Shown: one piece after another, positions 26,537-34,423 of the stretch
Position numbering within the stretch: position 1 is the stretch's first letter
Layout: every line of letters begins with the position of its first letter
Origin: Asticcacaulis sp. AC460
GTDB lineage: Bacteria > Pseudomonadota > Alphaproteobacteria > Caulobacterales > Caulobacteraceae
NCBI RefSeq assembly: GCF_000495795.1
Contig: NZ_AWGD01000045.1
Coordinates: 1 to 52,206, forward strand
DNA: 52,206 nt
Direction of reading: 5' to 3'
Made by a program: the position numbers and the translations under genes
The notes under the pieces: generated by a model
What the model was told of the DNA's origin: nothing
Databases searched by the model: none
The model's input: only the letters and a program-made list of their open reading frames with translations

Positions 26537-27316
26537 ATGCTGGAATATGTCGTCGAAGCGCCGGGACGATGGCGGGCCACGGCCGGCGGGGATGTGGCCG
26601 GGACCCAGGTGGTTTTGCAGGCCGATACCGGCTTTGGGGATGATATGTTGCAGGCGCATGTGGCGTCGGCGTTGGCGCGCGGGTTGCCGCCGGTGCCTTG
26701 CGGGCTGAAGGCCGGACGGCCGGTGCATATCTATGCCAATGGCCCGTCGGTTTTGCAGGCGCCTTTGATGTCGCCGTCCCTGGCGTTGAATGGGGCGTAC
26801 AGGCTGTTTGCAGACGGGCCGGATCTGTGGGCGGCCGTAGATGCGCGGGCCTGTGTCGCCGATCATGTCGCGAAGCCGATGGGGCGAACGCGGCATATGT
26901 TGGCCAGCAAGTGCCATCCGCAGGTGTTCGAGCGGTTGGTCGGGTTTGATGTGTATCTGTGGCATGTGGCTGACGGTGGGGCGGTGGCCTTGCCCGATGG
27001 CAGTGCGGTGGTCGCGCCGGGATTAAGTGTGACGGGGACGGTGCTGGGATTGATGTACAGTCTGGGCTTCCGCGAGGCGCATATCTACGGCTGGGACTGC
27101 TGTTATGGGGTGGATGGCCGTGATCATGCGGTGGCGCAGGGCCATGATAGGTCGGGTGATATCGAGGTTCAGGTTGGGGCGCGGGTGTTCCGGACGACGG
27201 CGACCTGGGCGGCGGAGGTGCAGGCCGGGTTGGGGTATATGGAGCTGGTGCCCGGGTTACGGGTGCATGTCCACGGCGACGGGATGATGGCCGCGGCGAT
27301 GGACGTGATCAACTAA
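26537..27316 (+). CDS. DUF115 / MptE-like protein at the left edge of the phage cluster
   Basis: A 259-residue protein with the two marks of the DUF115 (6-hydroxymethylpterin pyrophosphokinase MptE-like, Maf-like) fold. HIYANGPSVL near residue 67 is the GxGPSL-type nucleotide-sugar loop. EAHIYGWDCCYGVDGRDHA near residue 182 corresponds to the GxDxxY...HA motif. DUF115 proteins either transfer sialic-acid-like sugars to flagellin (Maf) or act in pterin synthesis. Phages carry relatives of unknown role. GAGGT lies before the ATG. GC content matches the phage structural genes rather than the AT-rich neighbour. It may modify a phage or surface structure; assignment is by motif only. Confidence 0.6.
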   Translation: MLEYVVEAPGRWRATAGGDVAGTQVVLQADTGFGDDMLQAHVASALARGLPPVPCGLKAGRPVHIYANGPSVLQAPLMSPSLALNGAYRLFADGPDLWAAVDARACVADHVAKPMGRTRHMLASKCHPQVFERLVGFDVYLWHVADGGAVALPDGSAVVAPGLSVTGTVLGLMYSLGFREAHIYGWDCCYGVDGRDHAVAQGHDRSGDIEVQVGARVFRTTATWAAEVQAGLGYMELVPGLRVHVHGDGMMAAAMDVIN

Positions 27317-27392
27317 AAATCACAATTTTCCTACCTATACTTTCGGACAATATCATCTTCCATCTACGGGATCTGTGTAGTATCAAAAAATC

Positions 27393-27854
27393 ATGCATCT
27401 GATTACGGACGAAAATATTAACGAGGCCTACGACGCCGTTAAAGATATACTGATGATGTATTGCTTTATGGTCTGGAGATATAACGGCTTTAGCTTTGGA
27501 GCATCCGATTTTATTCGTTTTCCGGTTCTTAAGTATCTCACCGCTGAGGAGGCTGAATACGAAGGACGTGTGGACACGAATCTTTTGCGTTCGGGATCAG
27601 CGGTAGCATTGTTGGCTATACTTTATGATTCCTGGATTAGTAATGATGTGGTGGTTGCCGCTCCGGATCAGAAAAAAGCCATTCTCGATGGTTGTCTAAC
27701 GGCATTTCCCGATATCGACGCGGTCGCCCGTCAGGCCCTGAATCATCCGCCGATGCCGTGGAGTTCCGATCACTGGTTCGATCGCCTGGGAGAGCCCATT
27801 TACAACGCGTACGTGTTGGGTTTTTTCCGAATGATGGCTCGCGTTGAGGTTTGA
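27393..27854 (+). CDS. Hypothetical protein in an AT-rich insert
   Basis: A 153-residue, probably cytoplasmic protein starting MHLITDENINEAYDAV. It is rich in aromatic residues and has mixed helices, including AVALLAILYDSWI and a C-terminal YNAYVLGFFRMM. I do not recognise a family and see no catalytic motif, signal or clear membrane segment. Base composition and codon use are distinctly AT-richer than the genes on both sides, so it is likely a recently acquired cargo gene. No good ribosome site stands before the ATG. The copy-B repeat and a terminator follow directly. Confidence 0.6.
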   Translation: MHLITDENINEAYDAVKDILMMYCFMVWRYNGFSFGASDFIRFPVLKYLTAEEAEYEGRVDTNLLRSGSAVALLAILYDSWISNDVVVAAPDQKKAILDGCLTAFPDIDAVARQALNHPPMPWSSDHWFDRLGEPIYNAYVLGFFRMMARVEV

Positions 27855-27862
27855 ACAACGGC

Positions 27863-27915
27863 TTGACGGTGACGGCGAGTCAGATGAGCCAGTTCTCATC
27901 GTCAGAAATTGCGAC
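27863..27915 (+). repeat. 54-base direct repeat, copy B
   Basis: TTGACGG, then GAGTCAGATGAGCCAG, and GTCAGAAATTGCGAC. The segment GATGAGccagttCTCATC is a perfect 6-bp hairpin. It is followed at once by an intrinsic terminator. Confidence 0.7.
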
Positions 27916-27924
27916 GGATGAATG

Positions 27925-27954
27925 AGCCCGCAGGTGGAAACCGGCGGGCTTTTT
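27925..27954 (+). terminator. Intrinsic terminator before the small-terminase candidate
   Basis: AGCCCGC and GCGGGCT form a 7-bp stem around a 12-base loop (itself able to pair GGT/ACC), followed by five T. It separates the AT-rich insert from the structural cluster. Confidence 0.8.
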
Positions 27955-27970
27955 CATTGGAGATAAGCCG

Positions 27971-28354
27971 ATGATGACAAGCCGCAGACGGCTTCAGAGA
28001 ATTTTGAGGCTGGAGGACGTGATTACGCCGCCGGCCGGTGGAAAGGGCAGGGCTCTGGATATCCGGGATGATTATAAGCCGCCGGACTATCTGGCCATCG
28101 CCGTCCGGTATCTCGCCGAGATCGTCGCCGGCGGAAAGAGTGAGGCGTCACGGGTGGCTGCCGCCAAGCTGTTGATGGAGCATGCCGGCCGTCAGGCTGA
28201 AGGCAAGGGCAAGGGGAAGATCGAGCCGCCGGTGATTTATTATGTGACTACGGGTGAAGCGCCGCCCTTGGGGGAGGGCGATTATGATACTTCCGTGGTT
28301 GACGAGGGGAGCGAGTCAGATGAGCCAGACGTCATCGTCAAGGATTGTGAGTGA
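27971..28354 (+). CDS. Putative small terminase subunit
   Basis: A 127-residue protein directly upstream of the large terminase gene, where small terminase subunits normally lie. It is basic at the N-terminus (TSRRRLQRILRLEDVI), with a helical middle (AIAVRYLAEIVAGGKSEASR then VAAAKLLMEHAG) and an acidic tail ending SDEPDVIVKDCE. The middle resembles the helical AAKxLLxxxxG segment of several phage packaging proteins, but I see no definite helix-turn-helix. GGAGAT precedes the ATG. The acidic C-terminus is encoded by repeat copy C. The role as DNA-recognition subunit is inferred from position. Confidence 0.55.
   Translation: MMTSRRRLQRILRLEDVITPPAGGKGRALDIRDDYKPPDYLAIAVRYLAEIVAGGKSEASRVAAAKLLMEHAGRQAEGKGKGKIEPPVIYYVTTGEAPPLGEGDYDTSVVDEGSESDEPDVIVKDCE
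28299..28350 (+). repeat. 54-base direct repeat, copy C
   Basis: TTGACGAGG, GCGAGTCAGATGAGCCAG, and GTCAAGGATTGTGAG. This copy lies inside the end of the small-terminase candidate and encodes its tail. Like copy B it is followed by an intrinsic terminator. Confidence 0.7.
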
Positions 28355-28361
28355 TGTATGG

Positions 28362-28385
28362 GCCCGCCGGTTGGTGGGCTTTTTT
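28362..28385 (+). terminator. Intrinsic terminator after the small-terminase candidate
   Basis: GCCCGCC and GGTGGGC pair over seven positions (one G-U) with a GGTT loop, followed by six T. It has the same layout as the terminator after copy B. Confidence 0.8.
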
Positions 28386-28416
28386 GTTGGCTTTTTTGGC
28401 GTTTGGATCTGCGGAA

Positions 28417-28500
28417 AATACCCCTCCACCGCTTCCTTGCGCGGCGAGCGCAATGCGCTCTTGCTCACCCGACCTCCCCACTTCGTGGAGAGGAGAAGGA
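28417..28500. repeat. C-rich intergenic palindromic repeat, copy 5, carrying the terminase ribosome site
   Basis: ATACCCCTCCACCGCTTCC, an internal hairpin GAGCGCAATGCGCTC, then CCTCCCCACTTCGTGGAG and AGGAGAAGGA. The final purine run lies 3 to 9 bases before the large-terminase ATG and is its only ribosome site. Confidence 0.75.
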
Positions 28501-28503
28501 AGA

Positions 28504-29730
28504 ATGTTCTTTGAAACGATACCGGCTTTTGAGTTTCTGACGGAAAAAGAGCTGGGGAGCTATCGATTCCGGGCGGTGCATGGGGGCAGAGGCGCGGGCA
28601 AATCCTGGGAATTTGCCAATGCCGCTATCTATCACAGTGTGAATACGCCCGGCGCACGGGTGGTGTTTGTTCGTGAGATACAGGGCAGCCTGGCCGATAG
28701 CGCCTTTACCCTGGTGCGGAAGCGGCTCGAATTTTACGGGCTGGAAAGGGAGTTCCGGCAGGCCAACGGTCGGTTCTATAATGTGCGGAATGGGGCGGAG
28801 ATCCTGTTCCTTGGGCTGTGGCGCGGCAATAAACCCGAAGGCATCAAGTCGCTGGAAGGTGCGACCCTGACCATCTGGGAAGAGGCCAGTGAAGGGCGGC
28901 AAAGGTCGCTGGATGTGCTGATACCTACCGTTTTGCGGACCCCGCAGTCCGAGCTGTGGTGCCTGTGGAACCCGATGCTGCCGACCGATCCGGTCGACCG
29001 GTTCTTTCGTGGCGATGTGTCGCCGCAGGGGGCGGTGTGCCGGCGGGTCAACTGGGACAGCAATCCGCATTTTCCGCCGGCGCTGCGCGAGCAGATGGCG
29101 CTGGATCGCAAGAAGGATCCGTTGCGGGCGGCGTGGATCTGGGATGGCGCCTATATGCCGTCGGCCCAGAATGCTCTGTGGACGCGCGAGTTGCTGGACC
29201 GGGCCTGGGTGCAGGGCCGAGACAAGGTCATGGAGGCCGTCGGCCGGGTCGTCGTGGGCGTAGATCCGGCCGGCGGCGGTGGCGACGAGGTCGGGATCGT
29301 GGTCGCCGGACGGTATGGCGCCGATGGTTATATCGTGCTGGACGACCGGTCGGTGGCGGCCAGGTCGCCGGAGGGCTGGGCGACGGAAGTGCTGCGCGCG
29401 GTCGATGCCTATGCGGCCGACTGCGTCGTGGTCGAGAAGAATTTCGGCGGCGACCTGGTGACCAGCAATCTGCGGGTCAACGGAGTCCATTGCCGAATCC
29501 GCGAGGTCACGGCCAGCCGCGGCAAGCAGGTGCGGGCCGAGCCGATCGCCGCGCTTTATGAGCAGCACAAGGTCTATCACAAGCGCCCGTTTCCGGCGCT
29601 GGAAGGGCAGTTATTGCAGATGACACCGAATGGATATGCCGTGAAGGGCCAGTCTCCGGATCGGCTGGATGCGCTGGTGTGGGCGCTGACCGAGCTGAGC
29701 CGGCGTCAGGTCGGGTTCGGAGTGTACTGA
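28504..29730 (+). CDS. Phage large terminase subunit
   Basis: A 408-residue DNA-packaging motor of the PBSX/Terminase_3-like group. The ATPase domain has Walker A GGRGAGKS (residues 27-34) and Walker B LTIWEEAS near residue 122. The C-terminal nuclease begins VVVGVDPAGGGGDEVGIVVAG near residue 250, with further acidic residues in VVEKNFGGD. The length is typical for this group. I chose ATG at 28504; the longer opening upstream is translated repeat sequence. The protein cuts concatemeric DNA and pumps it into the prohead through the portal, whose gene starts on the terminase stop codon (TGATG). Confidence 0.93.
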   Translation: MFFETIPAFEFLTEKELGSYRFRAVHGGRGAGKSWEFANAAIYHSVNTPGARVVFVREIQGSLADSAFTLVRKRLEFYGLEREFRQANGRFYNVRNGAEILFLGLWRGNKPEGIKSLEGATLTIWEEASEGRQRSLDVLIPTVLRTPQSELWCLWNPMLPTDPVDRFFRGDVSPQGAVCRRVNWDSNPHFPPALREQMALDRKKDPLRAAWIWDGAYMPSAQNALWTRELLDRAWVQGRDKVMEAVGRVVVGVDPAGGGGDEVGIVVAGRYGADGYIVLDDRSVAARSPEGWATEVLRAVDAYAADCVVVEKNFGGDLVTSNLRVNGVHCRIREVTASRGKQVRAEPIAALYEQHKVYHKRPFPALEGQLLQMTPNGYAVKGQSPDRLDALVWALTELSRRQVGFGVY

Positions 29731-30950
29731 TGGCGTTCTGGGATGGATGGGCAGGTAAGTTTTTTGGGCGAAGCGTCGCGCGGGACTATGTGGCGCGGCT
29801 GGATAACCCTCAGACCAGTTGGGTCGATTGGTTGAGCGGAACGCAGGACGCCTATGAGGTGGCCTATGGCAATCCGGTGGCGGCGCGGTGCGCCGACATG
29901 ATCGGCCAGGCGGTGGCGCAGCTGCCGATCGAGGTGTGGCGCGACGGGAAGCGGGTGGAGGATCATCCGCTGGTGGACGTGCTGAACCGGCGGGCCAATG
30001 GCGAGGACAGTGCTGGGCAGGTCAAATATGCCCTGGCGGTGTTGATGGCGACCTACGGCCAGGCCTATCTGCGCGGGGTGCGGGTGACGGCGGGGCTGAG
30101 TGAGCTGTATGTCCATGGCCGCAAGGGATTTGAGCCGCGGCGTGATCGGCAAGGTGTGTTGAACGGGTATGAGTTCCGGCGCGAGACGGGTGGACCGGTG
30201 GTGTTTCCCATCGAGCCCGACGGGTGGTGCGAGGTGCGGCGGATTATCCGCCAGCGGCCCAATCTGCGCGACAGGGCGGCGTCTCCGGTCGAGATGGCCG
30301 GGCGGTCGATCGAGGAAAACAATGCGGTTCGCGGCTATGCCAAGGGGCAGTTCGAGCACCAGGGGCGCAGGCCGGCTGTGGTGGTGGTCGACAAGGATAC
30401 GACCCTGGAGCCCGACCAGATCCGCGAGGAGCGGGTCAGGTTGAGCCAGCAGATGAAGGATGACGCGACGCGAAGGTTGCCGACCTTCCTGGCCGGGACC
30501 TTGTCGTATCAGGAGTTGGGGGCGTCGTCGTCGGACATGCAGGCGATGGAGCTGAGGAACGCGACGGCGCGGGAGATCTGTTTCGGCTTGGGCGTGCCGC
30601 CGGTGCTGCTGGGGATTGCCGGAGATTCGACCTTCAATAACCAGGCCGAGGCGCGGGTGGGATTTGCCCGCGATACGGTGCGGCCGTTGTGCGAGTTTAT
30701 CGCCGGGGAGTTGACCGCGTGGCTGCAGCCGGTGGCGCCCGGGGTTGAGATTCGGTTCGATTACAGCGCGGATGCGGCCAGTGCAGCGGATGAGGCTGTG
30801 CGTTGGGAGCGTGCGGCCAGAGGTGTGGGTTTAAGCATCAATGAAAAGCGGCAACTGGTCGGGTTCGGGCCGGTTGGCGGTGAGGGCGATGTGGTGCTGG
30901 TTGCCGGCGGTGAGGTGCCGCTGGGTATGAAGGTTGGAGGGGCGCAATGA
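29730..30950 (+). CDS. Phage portal protein, HK97 type
   Basis: A 406-residue portal of the HK97 family; twelve copies form the ring through which DNA enters the head. Visible family segments are NPVAARCADMIGQAVAQLPI near the start, LNRRANGEDSAGQVKYAL, a central beta/stem region, and GVPPVLLGIAGDSTFNNQAE near residue 290, the highly conserved portal motif. The start ATG overlaps the terminase stop. It is followed by a small gene overlapping by four bases and then the protease and capsid genes, as in HK97-like phages and gene transfer agents. Confidence 0.92.
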   Translation: MAFWDGWAGKFFGRSVARDYVARLDNPQTSWVDWLSGTQDAYEVAYGNPVAARCADMIGQAVAQLPIEVWRDGKRVEDHPLVDVLNRRANGEDSAGQVKYALAVLMATYGQAYLRGVRVTAGLSELYVHGRKGFEPRRDRQGVLNGYEFRRETGGPVVFPIEPDGWCEVRRIIRQRPNLRDRAASPVEMAGRSIEENNAVRGYAKGQFEHQGRRPAVVVVDKDTTLEPDQIREERVRLSQQMKDDATRRLPTFLAGTLSYQELGASSSDMQAMELRNATAREICFGLGVPPVLLGIAGDSTFNNQAEARVGFARDTVRPLCEFIAGELTAWLQPVAPGVEIRFDYSADAASAADEAVRWERAARGVGLSINEKRQLVGFGPVGGEGDVVLVAGGEVPLGMKVGGAQ

Positions 30951-31270
30951 CGGATGTGCGGATGCGGCGCGGGCCGGAACGGCGTTTGGCCGGAAGGTTG
31001 GCCGGGATTTTGGAAGCGGCGGTGGTGCGGCTGGGCGAGGATGCGGCCGATGGTTTGGCCGATCTGGTCGTCAAGCTGGCTACGGTGATCGAGCTGGAAG
31101 CTCAGGTCGAAGATGGGCAGGCGCGGGCCTTGACGGCGGCGCGGTCGATTTTGGACGGCACGCGGGAGATGTGGCGCGAGGCGCCGGCTGCGGCTGTGTC
31201 GCGGGCCAGGTGTGGAGCGCTGGCCAGGGCGGCCTTGGTGGCGGTGGGAGAGAAAGATCAGTCAGCTTGA
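30947..31270 (+). CDS. Small phage-cluster protein after the portal
   Basis: A 107-residue, alanine- and arginine-rich helical protein starting MTDVRMRRGPERRLAGRL. I recognise no family. It overlaps the portal stop by four bases (ATGA), so it is translated with the portal. Small genes between portal and protease also occur in gene transfer agents and HK97-like phages and often have unknown roles. Composition matches the structural genes, which argues for a real gene. Confidence 0.6.
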   Translation: MTDVRMRRGPERRLAGRLAGILEAAVVRLGEDAADGLADLVVKLATVIELEAQVEDGQARALTAARSILDGTREMWREAPAAAVSRARCGALARAALVAVGEKDQSA

Positions 31271-31299
31271 ACTGATGTGTCGAAGGTTACAGCGGGCCA

Positions 31300-31374
31300 A
31301 ATCCCCCACCGTCTCATTTGCTAACCGCAAATGATCCACCTCCCCGTATAACGGGGAGGGATAAGATATTGAAA
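31300..31374. repeat. C-rich intergenic palindromic repeat, copy 6
   Basis: AATCCCCCACCGTC, a perfect internal hairpin CATTTGCTAACCGCAAATG, then CCTCCCCGTATAACGGGGAGG. It lies between the small gene and the protease gene, inside the structural cluster. Confidence 0.75.
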
Positions 31375-31404
31375 TATCTGTCTTTAAGTTTCGGGTTATT
31401 CTTC

Positions 31405-32091
31405 ATGAAACATGTGCCGAGTGCGGGAGTGGTGGAATACCGCTTTGTCGCCAGTGAGGTCGAGGCGGAGGTGGCCGGGCGGGTGGATGGCTTTGCCTGC
31501 CCGTTCGACACGCTCGACAGTCATGACACCCGGTTTGCGCCAGGGTGTTTCCTGAAAAGCATCGCCGCCTGGAAAAGCCGCGGGCGGACTCTGCCCATGT
31601 ACGTCAACCACGCCGACAACCGGCCGGTGGGCGGTTGGCTGGATCTGGCGGAGGGGCTGGAGGGTTTGCGGGCGGTCGGTGAGATCGTCTCGACCGAGCG
31701 CGAATGGGTCGGCGGACTGTTTCGCATGAAGGTCGTGCTGGGCATGTCGATCGGCTTCGTGCCCGTCGCCTGGCGGGTCGAGACCGATGGTTCCGTCACC
31801 TTTACCGAGGTGAGTTTGCGCGAGATCAGCCTGGTCACCGCCAATTCGGTGCCTGGCGCCGTCATCGAAAGCCTGAGGGCCGAGGCGGGGTTCCAACTGC
31901 CGCGGACCAAGCGCGATTTCGAACACCTGCTGAAGCGGATCGGGTTCAGCGGCAATGCCGCCCGCGCGATTACGTCAAGCGGGTTCAAGGAGGCCGACCT
32001 CCGGGAGGGAGCGGATCCGACAGGACTTGTAAAAGGCCTGCAAGATCAACTGTTTCTTATGAGGTTATCCCATGTCGCAAGACAGCCATGA
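31405..32091 (+). CDS. HK97-family prohead protease
   Basis: A 228-residue serine protease of the U35 family that trims capsid and scaffold during head maturation. The core follows the family: GRVDGFACPFDTLDSHDTRF, the catalytic His69 in LPMYVNHA, Ser115 in LGMSIGFVP, and the acidic partner in FTEVSLREISLVT near residue 135-140. I used ATG at 31405; longer in-frame openings begin in repeat sequence. It overlaps the capsid gene by 20 bases, so capsid synthesis is translationally linked to it. Confidence 0.92.
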   Translation: MKHVPSAGVVEYRFVASEVEAEVAGRVDGFACPFDTLDSHDTRFAPGCFLKSIAAWKSRGRTLPMYVNHADNRPVGGWLDLAEGLEGLRAVGEIVSTEREWVGGLFRMKVVLGMSIGFVPVAWRVETDGSVTFTEVSLREISLVTANSVPGAVIESLRAEAGFQLPRTKRDFEHLLKRIGFSGNAARAITSSGFKEADLREGADPTGLVKGLQDQLFLMRLSHVARQP

Positions 32092-33289
32092 CAAGATCCT
32101 CGACATCGTCGAGGCCATTCGCACCGAGGCGCAGACGCGCGATGGTGTTCACCTGGAAGCGCAGAAGCGCATGCGCGCCGAGTTTGCCGAACTGACGCGT
32201 AAGGCCGATGACGCGCTGAACGAGGCGCGCAAGGTCGCGGCGGTCGAGGCCGCCTTGACCAACATCGAGACGCGACTGGCGCGTCGAGATCTGTCGCAGG
32301 GCGGCGATGAACGGCGCAGCGAGCATCAGGTAGCCTTGGCCGACTACCTGGTGCGTGGCCAGGGCAAGGAAAATGTGCCGACCCAGTATCGCGCCGCCAA
32401 TGAGGGCACGGATGCGGCCGGCGGTTTTCTGGTGACGCCGGAACTGGATACGGCGATCGCCGGCCTGGCCCGCGAGATGAACCCGATCCGGTCGGTGGCC
32501 ACGGTGCGCAGCGGTACGGCGCCGGCCATCCGGCTGGTCCGCCAGACCAGCAAGGGCGCGGCCGGCTGGGTGTCGGAAGCCGCGACGCGCAGCGAGACGG
32601 GCACGCCGCAGCTGGGCACCACCGATATCGTGGCGCACGAACTGTATGCGGCGCCGCGGGCGACCCAGACCATCCTGGAAGACGCCATCCAGATCGAGGC
32701 ATGGCTGGTCGGTGAGGTCAATGAGCTGTTCAACGAATACGAACTGGACGCCCACACCAACGGCAACGGCATCGGCAAGCCGAAGGGGCTGTTCACCTAT
32801 ACCGGGGCGGCGCAGACCGGCAAGACGGAGGTCGTTGACGGCAAGGTCGGCTATCAGGTGACGGGTGTGTCGGGCGATTTCGGCCTCGATCCGTATGATA
32901 ACCTGATCGATCTGGTGGCGCTGCTGCACCCGGCCTATCTGCCGCGCGCCGGCTTCATGATGGATCGGATCACCCAGTCGAAACTGGTCAAGGTCAAGGA
33001 CAGCAACGGCAATTACATCTACCAGCCGTCGCTGCAGGCCGGGGTGGCGTCGACCATCCTGGGCTATGGCGTCACGCTGAACGACCTGGCGCCGTCGGTC
33101 GCCGCCAATGCCTTCGCCATCGCGTTCGGCGATTTCAGCGCCTACCACGTTTACGACCGCCGCGGCACGACCCTGTTGCGCGATCCCTATACCGCCAAGC
33201 CCTATGTCGAGTTCTACACGACCAAGCGCGTCGGCGGCGGGCTGCATCGCACCGAGAAGGTCAAGTATCTGAAGTTCGGTACGGCCTAA
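32072..33289 (+). CDS. Major capsid protein, HK97 fold
   Basis: A 405-residue phage capsid protein. The first 100 residues form a charged coiled coil (the delta domain, a built-in scaffold) that the upstream protease would remove. The mature part starts near AANEGTDAAGGFLVTPEL and contains SVATVRSGTAPAIRLVRQTS, WVSEAATRSETGTPQLG and GNGIGKPKGLFTY. GFMMDRITQSKLVKVKDSNG and the C-terminal RDPYTAKPYVEFYTTKRVGG follow. All are classic HK97-fold capsid blocks. GAGG precedes the ATG. It is the most abundant protein of the particle. Confidence 0.95.
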   Translation: MSQDSHDKILDIVEAIRTEAQTRDGVHLEAQKRMRAEFAELTRKADDALNEARKVAAVEAALTNIETRLARRDLSQGGDERRSEHQVALADYLVRGQGKENVPTQYRAANEGTDAAGGFLVTPELDTAIAGLAREMNPIRSVATVRSGTAPAIRLVRQTSKGAAGWVSEAATRSETGTPQLGTTDIVAHELYAAPRATQTILEDAIQIEAWLVGEVNELFNEYELDAHTNGNGIGKPKGLFTYTGAAQTGKTEVVDGKVGYQVTGVSGDFGLDPYDNLIDLVALLHPAYLPRAGFMMDRITQSKLVKVKDSNGNYIYQPSLQAGVASTILGYGVTLNDLAPSVAANAFAIAFGDFSAYHVYDRRGTTLLRDPYTAKPYVEFYTTKRVGGGLHRTEKVKYLKFGTA

Positions 33290-33320
33290 GCGAAACCCCT
33301 ATCTGAAAAGGACATCGATC

Positions 33321-33743
33321 ATGATGCTCGATCATATTTCCAAACTGCAGCCCGTGGTGGCCTTGGCGCCGGCGGTTGTTTCTGACAACAGCGAACAGGT
33401 TTTCACCACCCTGGATTTGCAAGGCTGCGGTTCAGCGTCCCTGGTGATCGCCACCGGCGTGCTGGCCGATGCGGATGCCACCTTTACCCTGACGGTGTGG
33501 GAGTCGGACAATTCGACCATGAGCGGCAATGAAACCGCTGTGGCCGCTGCCGATCTGATCGGAACCGCCGCCCAGGCTTCGTTCGATTTCAGCAAGGACA
33601 CCCAGACCTTCTGGATCGGCTACAAAGGCAGCAAGCGATATATCCGCGCCAAGCTGGCCGTGGCAAATAACAGTACCACCGCGCCTCTGGCGGCGGTGTG
33701 GCTGAAGGGGCATCTGGAACTGGCGCCGGCGGCGAGGAACTAG
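33321..33743 (+). CDS. Putative head-associated or decoration protein
   Basis: A 140-residue beta-rich protein following the capsid gene, with AAAAGGA before its ATG. It contains SASLVIATGVLADADATFTL and a DTQTFWIGYKGSKRYIRAKL strand pair. Small beta proteins of this kind commonly follow capsid genes in siphoviruses and are thought to sit on the capsid surface. No enzymatic motif. Function is inferred from position and fold impression. Confidence 0.6.
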   Translation: MMLDHISKLQPVVALAPAVVSDNSEQVFTTLDLQGCGSASLVIATGVLADADATFTLTVWESDNSTMSGNETAVAAADLIGTAAQASFDFSKDTQTFWIGYKGSKRYIRAKLAVANNSTTAPLAAVWLKGHLELAPAARN

Positions 33744-33778
33744 GGTTTATCTGTTCTGACAGTGTTTGCGTCTTCTGA

Positions 33779-33827
33779 CGCAACCCCTCACCCTAACCTC
33801 TCCCCGTGAAGAACGGGGAGAGGGGAT
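33779..33827. repeat. C-rich intergenic palindromic repeat, copy 7 (variant)
   Basis: ACGCAACCCCTCACCCTAAC then CCTCTCCCCGTGAAGAACGGGGAGAGG, a perfect 11-bp stem. It is a variant of the family and lies between the decoration-like and connector genes. Confidence 0.7.
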
Positions 33828-33865
33828 TCTGTTCCAGCTTTCTCCCATCGTTTGTGCGAGCCTTC

Positions 33866-34423
33866 ATGCTTGAATTGACTATGCCGCCGGCAAGTGAGCC
33901 GGTTTCGGTTGCGACCTTGCGCGCCTATCTGCGCATCGAAAGCGCCGATCATGATGTGCTGCTTGCAGAATTGATTGCAGCCGCGCGCGATACCGTCGAG
34001 GCCGATTGCGGGCTGTCGCTGGTCGAGACCCATTGGCGGGCCTGGATGAATGTCGGATGCGGGACAACCGTGCGGATCGGCGACGGGCTTTACGATCAGA
34101 TCGTCGTCGAGCGCGGGCCGGTGCTGGCCATAACCGGCGTGGAACTGGCCGGTGTCGAGGTCGATGCCGGAAACTGGCTGACGCGCGGGCCGCACGGCAA
34201 GGCCGTTTATGCCCCCGCCGGGCTGGACCTGTCCGCCGTCCGGATCGATTTCCGTTGCGGTTATGCCGAGCCGGACCTGATCCCGGCGCGGCTGATCCGG
34301 GCGATCAAGATGCTGGCCGCGCACTGGTTCGAGAACCGGCAGGCCTATGAGCAAGCGTCACTGGAGGAAATCCGGCTGGGCTACAATAAGCTGGTTTCCG
34401 GGTTTCGCCGGATGGTGCTGTGA
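33866..34423 (+). CDS. Head-tail connector protein (gp6-like)
   Basis: A 185-residue connector related to HK97 gp6 / gene-transfer-agent connector proteins. The N-terminal part PVSVATLRAYLRIESADHDVL is the conserved start of this family. AARDTVEADCGLSLVETHWRAW and a C-terminal RAIKMLAAHWFENRQA helix follow, also typical. It forms the ring below the portal. ATG at 33866 is my choice; a GTG at 33806 lies inside repeat copy 7. Its stop overlaps the next start. Confidence 0.85.
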   Translation: MLELTMPPASEPVSVATLRAYLRIESADHDVLLAELIAAARDTVEADCGLSLVETHWRAWMNVGCGTTVRIGDGLYDQIVVERGPVLAITGVELAGVEVDAGNWLTRGPHGKAVYAPAGLDLSAVRIDFRCGYAEPDLIPARLIRAIKMLAAHWFENRQAYEQASLEEIRLGYNKLVSGFRRMVL

